This document shows positions 1-10,100 of a DNA stretch of 64,000 nt, one piece after another. Position 1 is the first letter of the stretch; each line of letters begins with the position of its first letter. The notes below the pieces were generated by a model. The model had not been told where the DNA came from and searched no databases. It worked only from the letters and a program-made list of their open reading frames with translations. The position numbers and the translations under genes are program-made. The stretch is from Aptenodytes patagonicus (lineage: Eukaryota; Chordata; Aves; Sphenisciformes; Spheniscidae), in assembly GCF_965638725.1 (NCBI RefSeq), contig NC_134973.1:6010491-6074490 (forward strand). The letters are read 5' to 3'.

Positions 1-372
1 TCTCCATCAGCTGGGCTGGCACGGAGGGAAGGCTTTGCTGTTTAGTCACCGAAACGCAGCCCGGGAGACCTGGAAAACCTTCTCCTGCCACATTTCAGCT
101 GCTGCTGCGGTGCGGGGTTCCCAGCTCACCCAGGCCTCGGGGGGCGATTTCTCACGTGTGAGCAGTGCTTGGGGTGGGTTTCGAGGGGGCAAAGCGAAGC
201 CCATGGTGGGTGCGTGGCTGCCGCTGACCTGCCTGACAGGGGCTCCCGGCTGGGGCCGGTGCCCGCCGCAGTCACCACACAGTTAACACGGTGGCTGTTC
301 CTTCTCACAGACTCGTTTGGAGCTGGTTGGGTAAGAAATGGAACAAGTTTGGTGGTTTTTGCTGGGGCCATC

Positions 373-448
373 GCTCACGTCTGACGTGACAAAGTGACCA
401 GGCTGCGATGGCTCACGTCTGACATGACAAAGTGACCAGGCTGCGATG
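373..448. repeat. 38-bp tandem duplication, 2 copies
   Basis: Copies 373-410 and 411-448 share CTCACGTCTGAC(G/A)TGACAAA and the following GTGACCAGGCTGCGATGG. I see a single difference, so the duplication is recent. Confidence 0.9.
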
Positions 449-1486
449 GCTCGCCACGGCGGGTGCGGAGAGTGGCACAGGAACGTGCCCTGGCTGGGAG
501 GCTGAGGCGCAGGTGCTATTTCTGGCCGTGCTCCCCTCCAGGCGAGGGGCTGGTCCTTGCCACCAGCTGCCTTCCCGGCTCCATCTCTGCTGGGGAGGAT
601 GGAGCGGAGCTGGGCTGAGGAGGGGCAGGACCAGCCCGGAGGCACTGGCTGCAGCCTGGGGAGGTTGGAGCTGGCTGGGCGCTCGCTGCCCCATTGCACC
701 TCGCGTCTTGGTCCGGGGCGTGGATTGGACACCATGCCCGTAAGTGGGAGTCTGTGGCCCAGGTGCTCTCGCTGGGGATGGGACCCCCAGAGCAGGTCTG
801 GTCCCTTCAGCTCATGATGTCCTGGCTCAGGGTCTGCACGTGGGTGGGGAGCAGCGTCCCAGCTCCCCCCAGCCAGGGGCAGCCCTGGGGCTGTGTCTGT
901 CCGAGGGTCCGGGCCAGCTCCTGTGGTGCTGCCCGGCACCTGGTCCCGCAGAGCCCACTGCAACGCCGCGGTGGGACACTCGGCTGTGTCCGGGCTCTTG
1001 CTCCAGCACCGGGGACCCTCTCGCCCCCTTGCCCCCTATGCCTTGTCCCTTTGGGTCTCCAGGGCCGCATCCCTTGCACAGAGCCTAGCACCTCCCTGGG
1101 GATGCTCCTCCCTGGAGCTGCGCCACTCTGGTTGCGGGTCGCACGTGCGTGTGCTTTGCTCCGGCACTAGCACAGGGTCTGAGCTCTCCCCCGCCGGCAG
1201 CTGCTTTTTCCTGCTCCCTCCTTTGTGCCATTGAACAACCATCGCTGTGTTTTCCTGCAGGTTAGGTTTTGGGTTGGGTGCCTCTCTGCCCGCACACACA
1301 GGTGAAGGTGTGGGTCGATGAGGAGCTGGATGCGGTGGGGGACCAACCGGGCTCCCCACTGGCAGCAGCAGGGACGACGCTGGTGGCTGTAGCCGCAACC
1401 CCAGGGGACCCAACCCCACCTGGCCCGAGCCAAGCCCACCATCAAAGCTCCAAGACTCGCTCCCCCTTCCGTACCACCAACACAGC

Positions 1487-1492
1487 TTTAAT
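1487..1492 (-). terminator. FGF22: Possible FGF22 polyadenylation signal (ATTAAA)
   Basis: Minus-strand ATTAAA followed by a GT-rich stretch (GCTGTGTTGGTGGT). It would give a 3'UTR of about 0.4 kb. Tentative, because no minus-strand AATAAA was found closer to the stop. Confidence 0.4.
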
Positions 1493-1784
1493 TGCCACGG
1501 GTGCTTTGACACAAGACAAATACGACCCGCTGTTATGCCCCAGCCCCGCAGCCTCCGTCCCAGCCCCTGCAGAGATGCCGTTAGCAGAGCGACGGCTGCC
1601 TTGTCCGAGCTGCATGGGTGGGGGCGCGACGTTGGCAGCCCTGGCATGCTGTGGCCGCACTCCCCAGGCTGCACCGCGCCGGCTCTGCCTTGGCAGGACA
1701 GTGGGGAGAGCCGTGTCCCTGCGCGGCTGCAGGCTGTGTCTGGAGCATCTGCCTTCCGCATCCATCCTCCGCCATGCATTTAAA

Positions 1785-1829
1785 AATAAAACAATAAATA
1801 GCAAAAAAATAGATATGTACATAAATAAA
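1785..1829 (+). terminator. Cluster of plus-strand AATAAA words
   Basis: AATAAA at 1785-1790, 1793-1798 and 1824-1829, followed by a T-rich tract (1837-1853). It has the form of a polyadenylation region for a plus-strand transcript arriving from outside the window. Read on the minus strand, it is an AU-rich element (TATTTATTG, TTATTTATG) inside the FGF22 3'UTR. I cannot decide between these. Confidence 0.35.
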
Positions 1830-1883
1830 ATAACCCTTTTTTCCATTTTTTCCTACAGGATGGTCCGGAGCTGCCCACGGGGC

Positions 1884-2078
1884 TCAGCTGACGAGCATGG
1901 GGAGGAAGTGGGTGGAGAGGTGCTGCCGGCGCGTCTTGCCCCCTCGCTGCGGCCTGCCCTTGCTATTGAGCGAGAGGAACATGGGGCGGCCCCGGTGCCG
2001 CCAGCGCAGCGACGCGTAGGTGTTGTAGCCGTTCTCCTCAATGCGCTCCATGAACTTGCAGTTGGGGCTGAACTCCTT
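1884..2078 (-). CDS. FGF22: FGF22 coding exon 3 with stop
   Basis: Codes [20 protein letters not shown] through [10 protein letters not shown] and TGA; 65 codons including the stop. Begins after CTGCCAG. The heparin-binding basic stretch ([13 protein letters not shown]) is intact. Confidence 0.96.
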   Translation of the reverse strand, partial: KEFSPNCKFMERIEENGYNTYASLRWRHRGRPMFLSLNSKGRPQRGGKTRRQHLSTHFLPMLVS

Positions 2079-5000
2079 CTGGCAGGAGAGGGAAGGGGGT
2101 GAGGGGCGGCTGCGCTCAGCCAGGGCCCGTCGTCGCCCTGCTCCGGCGGGGTCAGACCCCGAGAGTGGGGCAGGGCAGGACCCCGGCTCCTCCCCGGTCC
2201 CTGGAGGGCAGAGGGGCTCTGTGGGTGCAGTCCCCCGCTGGGGAGCAGGTCAGGGCGTGGGAAACCAGGAGCCCGCTCCTGGGCACCAGTCCCGGTGGAT
2301 TTGGGACCCCCTGTTCCAGCTCTGCCCTGCGCCTCTGACCCCGGTCCGGTCCCTCCCGGGAGGCAGCGTCCGACCTACCGACCCGTAGAGCCTCCCCTGC
2401 TTGTTCATGGCCAGGTAGAAGCCGGTGTGCACTGCCCGGATGGCCACGACGCCGACACGCACCGACCGGATCTCGACGATGCCTGCGGGACAGGGAAGCA
2501 CGGCTGTGAGCCAGGGAAGGACGGGCAACCTCCCCGAGGGGCCCTGCCCTGATGCCGGGTCTGTGGCTGCAAAGTGTCCCCCCGGAGGGATGGGGCTGCT
2601 GACCCTCGCCCGATGCCGGCGCAGCCAGAGGGACAGTGGGAATGAGGGCTGCAGCCTAAGCCAGGAGCGGGAGGGGGAACCTCTGATCCGGGGTGGGGGG
2701 GGAGGTTGATCTTTACTCCTCTCCTCCCCAGGGCCCAGCTGCTTCCCAGGAGCCAGCCTGTGCGGGAGCGATGCCAGGCACAACCTCCGCTTGCCTGGAA
2801 CAACCTGTCAGCCTCTGCCCGGTGCCGACCTCGCGTTTATCCTACCCTCATTGGCAGCTTTGCCCGTGCATCTGTCCCGAATGCGCCTGCGGTGCCCTGG
2901 GGACCCGACCCGCCTCTCATGGTGCCCGGCCCCCCACGCGCTCAGGGCACTGAGGCCGGCGTGGCCCTCGAGGGGCAAAGTGTGCGCGGGGGTGGCAGCG
3001 ACGGTGCACAGCCACGTTACGGTGGATGGAGGCACCCAGGCAGAGGACTACGGGGGCAGGAATGTGGCCGGGACGGTGCTGCCCACGGATGCCGGTGCCG
3101 ATCGCCCAGCTGGCACGAACATGGACATACGGCCCTGTGCCAGGGACCGTGGGCAGGACGGATGCAGCGACGCTGCAGGACGTGGGGACGAGCCTGGGAG
3201 GCAGCTGCAGCCGGGCTGTGAAGCCACAGCAGGGCCCGGCCGGGGCTGGGCTGGAGTGCATGTGCCGGGCTGCCGAGCTCCCTGCGCAGCCGCTAATGGG
3301 AAAGGCATGCGGTCAGACCAGCGGCTCTGACAGGGGAAACACCCAGAGCATCATCAGGGCCTCTGGATTCCTGCACTGCCTCGCGCCCGCCAGTGCCCCA
3401 CCAGCCTGGAGTGTCACTGCCAGCCCCGCCGCCCGCCGGGCCCATGGTGCTGCGGGAACAGGAGAAGGATCTCCAGTGGGCAGAGATGCAGGCAGGGCAG
3501 TGGACAGGGTGCGAGCCACAGCAGAAGCTGCCCATGGGCACCGCTGCCGGGGGCTGCCCTGGCCGGACTGGGCAGGAGGATGCGCAGTGGCTTTGGCTGG
3601 CAGCGGCACACACAGTGCAGGGGGCTACAGCCCCTGGGCAGGGGCTTTCACCAGGCATTGACCCTCCAGCTGAGCCGGCATTGCCTGGGCATCGCCTGCC
3701 TGGGGGCACTTGTGCCCTCGCTGGGAGCGGAAGGGGTGGATATGGCACCAGGGCAGCGTGAGGGCTCCCGAGCGTTCAGCTTAGGGGTGACGTGTAAGAG
3801 GGGATTTTCAGCCCAGCTGCCTCGGTGCTGCCACTGGCACCTGGCTCCGGCACCCACCAGGACCTGCAGGGCCCGGCCCAGTGAAGTTGTTGACAAGCAG
3901 CAGCGGTGGGGAAGGGCTGAGCAAATGCCTACGAATCCATCCCACTCAATCACCATCTGGAGCCGCTGCTATTTATAACAAAGGATTTCTGCTTTCCTAA
4001 AAATACCCCCCCGTTGCTGTTCCTGGCACCCTGGCCGGCTCGGCCGTGCTTTGCTCGCAGGTGCCTGGCCAGTGCCTGGCTCTGCGCAGGGGGGACAGGT
4101 CCCGGCAGGCACGGGGCAGCAGCCCAGGGCTGTGCAGCAGCCCGGAGGCAGCTCCCGGTCTCGCACCCTCAGCCCCAGCAGGGTTCCAGGGGAGCTCGGG
4201 CAGACACAGGGTTTGAGGCAGGAGAAGCCCTGGGACAGCCCCTGCCACCCTGCAGCTGCTGGCGAGGCTGGTCCAGCAGCTGCCACGAGGGCTGAGGAGC
4301 AGAGCCCGAGCCCAGCCCAAGCGCAGGTTATCTGCCACACCGATAACCAGAGCGAGCCCCATTCGACAGCCTGGAGCCGCTCCACCTGCCAGGCCCCATT
4401 GCCACACGGCCGAGGGAACGTGTTGGGGCGCTTCGTGCTGGCAGCGCGCCCGGTCGGGACTCCCGACAGCCTCTGACACCGCAAGAGGGTTCCCTGGGCT
4501 GGGCTCCCTCGTCCTGCGGCCGGCTGGGTGACACGAGACAGGGCAGCCCCCACTGCTGCCGCCGGGACATGGGCTGGGGGATGCTGCTCCCGTCCGCAGC
4601 ATCCTTCCCACCCCAAGCCCTGATGCCCTGCCAGGGCCCCCAGAGGGTGCTCAGGCATCCCCCCCTTCCCAAGGCCCCCAGCATCCCCACCCTGTCCAGC
4701 CGCTGCCCTGCCAGCCTGGTGCCCCCCTCCCTCTCACAGGGGGCCGGGACCCAGCACCCAAAATGGGCTGATACCATGGGTGCTGAAGCTGGGCTTGCAG
4801 CCCTGGCCCTTGCTGCAGCCGTACCGTGGGTGCCATGTCCCCTCGGGACCCACAGCGCTGTCACCTGGAGGGGGCCCAGGTGGGAGCAGGCGGCCGCGGA
4901 ACCCAGGCAGCATCCCGGTGCGGGGAGCAGCCTCTCCGCTGGTGCAGGGACCCCGGTGCTGGCCTCTGCAGCCACCTCTTCCCACCACTGCACGCAGCCC

Positions 5001-6425
5001 CTCCCGAGGGCTGCAGGGTGGAGTAGACGCAGCCCCAGCCCCAGGGGAAGGCCTAATCCTGCCTGCTTGTTCCCAAGCTCCAGATTGCAGCACAGCCTGG
5101 GCAGTGCCGACATCCCGCAGCGTTTGCCCTCTCCGTCCCCCCCCAGGATGCACTGCCCGGCCCCGTGAGACCCCCAGGCCCCTCTGCAGGAGCAGCCCAT
5201 GGGGAGGCTGCAGCGAGTGCCCTCCTCTGCGTGCTGCGGCGGAGGCTGCCGGCTGTGCCCACCCGGTCCCCACACGACGGGTTTCCCTGCGGTCCGTGCG
5301 TGCGCTCAGACTGTGCTGAGCCCTGACCCGCTCTGCAGGCAGCGGATGCTCTGCAGTCCCCTCTGACGGGGCTGCTCTGCTCTCCTGTGCCAGCCTCACA
5401 GAAGCTTGGTTCTGAGACCAGCATCGCCCCGAAGCTTCCTCCATCCCTCCTCCTCCTCAGCCTTTATCCTCCCCAGTGTGTTTACAAAGAACGATCAGAT
5501 CACCCCCAGTCTGTGCCTGATGAAGATAACCCGAAACGCAGGGCAGGGGAAGCAGCCCCCATGACTGTGCTGGCAGGACGACATGGGACGAGGGACCCCA
5601 CCAGGTCACCCCAGGCGCTGGGCAGAGCTGGCAAAGTGGCGCCAGGTCCCCCAGCCAGAGCACGCCTGTGTCCGCGCACCTCTCATCGCTCCCCCAGTGC
5701 GATGGGCAGCGAACCCCGGCAAAGGGGCTCCCGGGGGCGAGGGCAGCAGGAGCCGCTCGTGCTCGAGCGAGCTGCGTGACCCGGCCAGCCGTCTGTGGGG
5801 CAGCGGGGACAGCGGGGACCTGCGGCTCCCGCCCGGCTGGAGGAGACGCTTTGGCAGAGGTTTTTGCCGGGCAGGAGGAGCTGCGGGCGCTCCCCGGGGC
5901 CGGGCATAGCAGGGTCCCGCCGCCGTCCCGGGACGCCTCCGTCCAGCCTTCGCCCCCGCCCGGCCGTGCCCTCTGCCCCGTGCCCGGTCCCGGCAGCGCC
6001 CGCCTCTGCCGCAGCCTCGGCGCCCCGGCGGGCTTGGGCTCTCGCCCCCCGTGGGTGGGAGGGCAGCGGAACCCCGCGCGGCCGCGGGGGGCGGCCCCAG
6101 GCCCCGGCTCTCCCCGGTCCCGGTCCCGGTCCCGGCCCCGGCCCCAGCCCCGGCCCCACTCACTGCCCGGCCGCTCCCTCCAGCGCGTCCCCTCCACGCC
6201 GCCGCCGGCGTCGATGCGCAGGAAGAAGCGGGTGGCGGAGAAGAGCCGCCGCCAGCGCACGTCGCCTTCCAGGTGGCCATAGCTGCGGGGGTGCCGCCGG
6301 CCGCCCCAGGCGGCGCTGCCCGGCCCCGGCCCCGGCCCCGGCCCCGGCCCCGGCCCCGGCCCCGCCAGCACGGCGAGCGCCCCGGCGAGGCAGGCGGCGA
6401 GGGCGGCGGGGCCCCCGCGCCTCAT
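1884..6425 (-). CDS. FGF22: Fibroblast growth factor 22 (complete, 3 coding exons)
   Basis: Secreted paracrine FGF of the FGF7/10/22 subfamily. The family signals through FGFR2b/1b with heparan sulfate and, in brain, organises presynaptic terminals. Exons 6164-6425, 2379-2482 and 1884-2078 join in phase to 186 aa, against about 170 in mammals. Residues 1-21 look like a signal peptide ([21 protein letters not shown]). They are followed by a seven-fold Gly-Pro run not expected in the family. The beta-trefoil core starts at [19 protein letters not shown] and continues through [30 protein letters not shown] and [13 protein letters not shown] to the FLPMLVS C-terminus, all diagnostic of FGF22/FGF10. 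Start: the ATG at 6425 immediately precedes the hydrophobic leader. It shares a 684-bp intergenic promoter with POLRMT. FGF10 is the nearest alternative, but the short N-terminus and synteny support FGF22. Confidence 0.97.
2379..2482 (-). CDS. FGF22: FGF22 coding exon 2
   Basis: The 104-bp exon typical of FGF genes, coding [18 protein letters not shown] through GRLYGS. CCCGCAG acceptor and GTAGGT donor. Confidence 0.96.
2483..6163 (-). other. FGF22: FGF22 intron 1 (3.7 kb)
   Basis: GC-rich intron without a supportable exon. Two MEF2-type motifs lie at 3969-3978 and 3997-4006. The donor-proximal end (about 6100-6157) is a run of GGTCCC/GGCCCC-like units. Confidence 0.85.
6164..6425 (-). CDS. 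FGF22: FGF22 coding exon 1
   Basis: Signal peptide, Gly-Pro run and first beta strands up to GTRWRERPG. Ends in phase 1 at a GTGAGT donor (6158-6163). Confidence 0.95.
6322..6363 (-). repeat. FGF22: Hexanucleotide (GGGGCC)7, coding Gly-Pro
   Basis: Seven perfect GGCCCC units on the plus strand, which are GGGGCC on the coding strand of FGF22 exon 1. They are read GGG CCG and so give a (Gly-Pro)7 run right after the signal peptide. Confidence 0.95.
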
Positions 6426-7000
6426 GGCGGCGGGCGGCGGGCGGGCGGCGGGGCACGGCGGGGCGGCGGGCGACGGGCCATGGCCGCGGCGGCGGCGACC
6501 GGCCCCGACGGCGCGGGCGGCCCGAGCGCGGGGGGAGCCGGCGGGCGGGGCGGGGCGGGGGCCGCGGCGGCCAATAGGCGAGGCGGGGCGAGGCCGCGGG
6601 GCGGGGCCTCCCACTCATAAGTCGGCGCCCCGACGGCTGCCGGTCCCCGTCTCCCGTCACTCGCCTACGCTCCCGGGGCGCCCGGTTGGGGGACCGCACG
6701 CCCCGGCTCCCGCGGCGGGTGGGCTGGGGACGGGCCGGGGACGGGCCCCTCGGGCAAGGTGCGGGGAGAGGCGGGGGGGGCGCGCGGGGCTGCCGTGGCC
6801 CCGGGCCCGGGGGTGGTGTCTGCCTGCGGCCCAGCCCGAGGCACGCCAGGCTCGGGGCCGGGAGGGGCGCGGGACAGCGCCGTGTCACCCCCATGTCACC
6901 CCCATGTCACCCCCGGCTCCGGTCCCGTCCCATCCTGTCCCGTCCCGTCGGGGCCGCCGCGGCCGCCGGGCGGGGCGGGGGCGGGGCGCTGCCGCGCTGT

Positions 7001-7017
7001 ATCATGGGAGTTGCAGT
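7001..7017 (-). promoter_or_regulatory. ZNF143/Staf-type motif upstream of POLRMT
   Basis: ATCATGGGAGTTGCAGT matches the reverse form of the Staf/ZNF143 element (core TGGGANTTGTAGT) with one difference. It lies about 95 bp before the POLRMT start codon, a usual promoter position for this motif. Confidence 0.6.
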
Positions 7018-7058
7018 TCTGGGCGGCGGAACTCCCGCTCCCGGCGTGCATCGCGCGG

Positions 7059-7069
7059 CGCCTGCGCAG
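7059..7069. promoter_or_regulatory. NRF-1-like palindrome
   Basis: GCGCCTGCGCA reads TGCGCAGGCGC in reverse, one base from the NRF-1 consensus (T/C)GCGCA(C/T)GCGC(A/G). NRF-1 commonly controls nuclear genes of the mitochondrial expression machinery. Confidence 0.5.
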
Positions 7070-7088
7070 GGGGGGCGCGCGGCGCGGC

Positions 7089-7100
7089 ATGGCGGCGTAG
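7089..7100 (+). other. Minimal upstream ORF (ATG GCG GCG TAG)
   Basis: A three-codon ORF ends nine bases before the POLRMT initiator ATG. If it is in the 5'UTR, it could lower initiation at the main start or allow reinitiation. Confidence 0.6.
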
Positions 7101-7109
7101 CGCGGGGGC

Positions 7110-7167
7110 ATGTCGCTGCTGCGGCTGCGGGCGGCGCTGCTGGGCCCGGCCCGTCTGCGGGGCGCCG
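7110..7167 (+). CDS. POLRMT: POLRMT exon 1
   Basis: Nineteen codons plus one base; mitochondrial targeting sequence. GTGAGG donor. Confidence 0.95.
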
Positions 7168-10100
7168 GTGAGGGGCCGGGGCCGGGGCCGGGCTGGGCAC
7201 CTGGGCTGGGGAGGGGGCCTGGGGGGGGCTTGAGGCCGCGGGGTCCTGAGGGAGCGGAGCGGAGTGGAGCGGGGGGTCCGTGGGGTCCTGCCCCTCATCC
7301 CCCGGGACGGAGCTGGGGCTGTGGGGTCCCCGTGGCGCTGAGCATCCCCTCAGGACAGAGCTGGGGGCTGTGGGGGTCCCTGGCATCCCGAGCACTCCGC
7401 TGGGACAGAGCTGGGGGCTGTGGGGGTCTTTTTGCGTCGTGAGCCGCCACCTAGGGATAGAGGTGGGGGCTGTGGGTGTCCTGGGGCATTGCCATTCTCT
7501 GAGGATAGAAATGGGGGTCTCTGGGGTCCTGTCCCCGCTGTGGGATAGAGTCTGCCTGCTCTGGGGGTTGCTGGGGTCTTGTTGCCCCGTGCAACAGAGC
7601 TGGGGTTTGTGGTGTCCTTGGGGTCGTGTTCCCCCCAAGAGGTTAGAGCCAGGGGGCGAGGGGGGCGTCCCTGTCACTTGCTGGCACAGAGCTGCCCCCC
7701 TGCCCTTCCGTGGCACTGCTGCTGAGGTTGCTGGGACCTGCAAGCCGAGTTGAGAAACGCCACTTGCCCCCTCCTCTCTGTGCCCTCGCTGGGGCCCAGC
7801 CGTGGCGTGGGGCAGGGCTGTGGGGCAGTGAGCGGTGTAAGGTGTGAAGCCTTCTCTGACCTCCTGGTCTTTGTGTCTTTCTGCTGCAGGGATCCCATGG
7901 AGTGTTCTCAGGAACTACTCCTCCGCCAGCACCAAGGAGAAGGCGAGGAGAAATGCCATCTGCGAGAGGACAGAGCTGCTGGAAGGTGAGTCGGGGAGGG
8001 CTAGGAGAGCTGCAGGGGTTTCCCTTGCTCAGTGTCCGGGAGGTTTTCTAGGAGTCATCCCGTTCTGTGTAGCCATAAAGAAGATATTTGGGACTGGAAA
8101 TACTTGTAGCCTGGACAAGGATGTGGGCTTCCCATGGACTTGCTGGCGTCCCTGAGCAGGTTCTGTCCTGTCCCAAGGACCTGGAGGGCCACCCTACCCA
8201 CAGGGAGCATTGAGTTGCTGGAAAACGCAGGGTGGTCCTAAGGGGTGGTAGAAGAGTCCTTCCAGGGTGTGAGGGCCCTGCAGACTGACCTGGAACGTGC
8301 TCTGGTTTTGGGCGCTCTGCCCGGGTGAGCTGAGGACATGAAGTCTTCGGAGAGAGGCCTAGTGAAGTGACCAGGCGACAGGGTAGACAAGTGTGAGCGG
8401 GTGCTTTTTCCCTTGCAGTGACATTGTTGGGTTCCCCAGGATGCTAGGGTGGGCCACAGCATATGGGTGGATCCTAGAAAGACAGTGGTCAAAGCAGCCG
8501 ATTGCTGGGAGGAGGGCTGACCAAGGAGGGAAGAAGTCCTTGCGTGGACCCTCTTTTCCTGAGCATGTTCCTGGGCACTCCAGAGGCGAGGCCCTGGGGT
8601 AGGACACAACCTTCTGCTGTGCCTTGCATCCCTTCACCTCTCCTCGGCTGTGTGTTTTCCGGCAGTGCTGAAAGCTCGAGTGAAGCAGCTCCAAGCCAGT
8701 AATGTCCCGGAGGTGATGGTCAACAAAGTGGAGCTGGCCCCGCTGGGGAATGACAAGTACCAGGACCCCCTGCAGAAAGTGGTGGCTCCCGGTGCTGCGG
8801 AGGAGCAACCCGCTCCCAGGGGAAGGGATGGGAGCCCAGCCCGGCCCAGCAGCTGGGTCGAGAAGTTGAAGAAGGAGATGTACATCCGGCAGCTGAAGGT
8901 GGAGCGGAAGTTATCCATCGCTGCCTCCCAGCTGGCTCGGGAGGGCCAGGCCAAACCAAAGGCCAAGGCCAAACCAAAGGCCAAGGCCAAACCAAAGGCC
9001 AAGGCAAAGGCCAAACCAAAGGCCAAGGCAAAGGCCAAAGCTAAAGCCAAGAAGAGCCTGAAGAGCCCAAAGGCCCCAAAGGCTAAAGTGGCTGCTGCCT
9101 GGAGCCAGAGCCACGCTGGCCCTCATGGTGTCTATGCCTTCCGCAAGCCGAGGGTGGCAGCAGTGAAGGAGGGTGCAAAGGCGCAGTGGCCTCGGAGGGT
9201 GCTCAAGGACAAGGACGGCAGCCAGTACAAGATCCTGCAGCAGACCATCCAGTCCAGCCTCGAATGCTTCCTCTTCTTGCAGCAGCCAGAGGAGGCTGAG
9301 AGGTTCCTTCTCTTGTACCACAGCTCCCCTGTGAAGAGAAGGCTTTTGAGTGTCAATGCGTACAACATCGTGATGCGTAGCTGGGCAAGAAAGGTACTGA
9401 GCTGCGGGCTGCTGCCCTGGTCTGGCTGTCAGGTTTTCTGGGTGGCCGAGGGGGAGAGGGGGGCTGGCTCAGGAGGAAGAGCCTCACACTTGTCGAAGCA
9501 GTAGTCACGGTTTTATCTGTTTGTCACATCTGCCTTCAGCAAGTGTTCGAGGAGGGCTTGGCTTCTGCTGAGAGGGACGGAGCTGATAGGAGGCCACTGA
9601 TCCCTGTGAGGTAGCTTTGAGGGGAGGAAGGGGATGGGGCAGGATGGATGTGGCGAAATTTGAACAGGAGCAGAGAGGCGTGAAGCTGTGATTTGGGGCT
9701 GCTGGTGTCTGTGTCCACAGCCCCCTTCCCTTCTCATCCTCAGGGCTGCTTGCAGCGCATCAACCAGCTGTTTTCCATGCTGGAGTCCGTCGGCCTCCGG
9801 CCCAGCCTGGACTCCTACGCAGCAGCACTGGAGTGCATGGGCCGGAACCAGTCATCCACCAAAGCTGTCTGGAGGTAACGCACTTCCCCTGCCGCAGGGT
9901 GCTGCCGAGCCCCGGGGCAGCATCTCCACAGCCTGCCGCTTCGCTGCACTGGGAGAACTGGGAGCTTGCTCTGGGGAGGAGATGTGCTGGCCCGGAGTTG
10001 GGAAGATCTGCCCCTGCTGCATGCATGTCTAGATGCTCTGACCCACTTCTCGTAGCCAGATTTAGGGGCGGGCAGAGCTCCCACAGTGGGCCCTCCTTGC

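Larger units (their letters stand above)
1..1883. other. Non-coding, downstream side of FGF22
   Basis: No exon or conserved peptide is recognisable on either strand. Contents: a 38-bp tandem duplication at 373-448, a possible FGF22 polyadenylation signal at 1487-1492, and an A/T-rich patch at 1780-1850 with several AATAAA words on the plus strand. In human, RNF126 converges on FGF22 from this side. The plus-strand AATAAA cluster could end such a transcript, but no RNF126 coding sequence is present here. Confidence 0.7.
5900..7300. promoter_or_regulatory. Bidirectional CpG-island promoter of FGF22 and POLRMT
   Basis: The start codons of FGF22 (6425, minus) and POLRMT (7110, plus) are 684 bp apart, in a CpG-dense stretch with GC boxes (GGGGCGGGG near 6547-6560) and a CCAAT box at 6571-6575. 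No convincing TATA box is placed for either gene. This suits a dispersed CpG-island promoter driving a housekeeping mitochondrial gene. Confidence 0.75.

Noticed and set aside
1269-2102. 277-aa plus-strand open frame
   Set aside because: Runs antisense over FGF22 exon 3 and an A/T-rich patch; no family signal.
5457-6614. 385-aa minus-strand open frame
   Set aside because: Contains the real FGF22 exon 1, but the portions before 6425 and after 6164 are GC-rich upstream and intron sequence.
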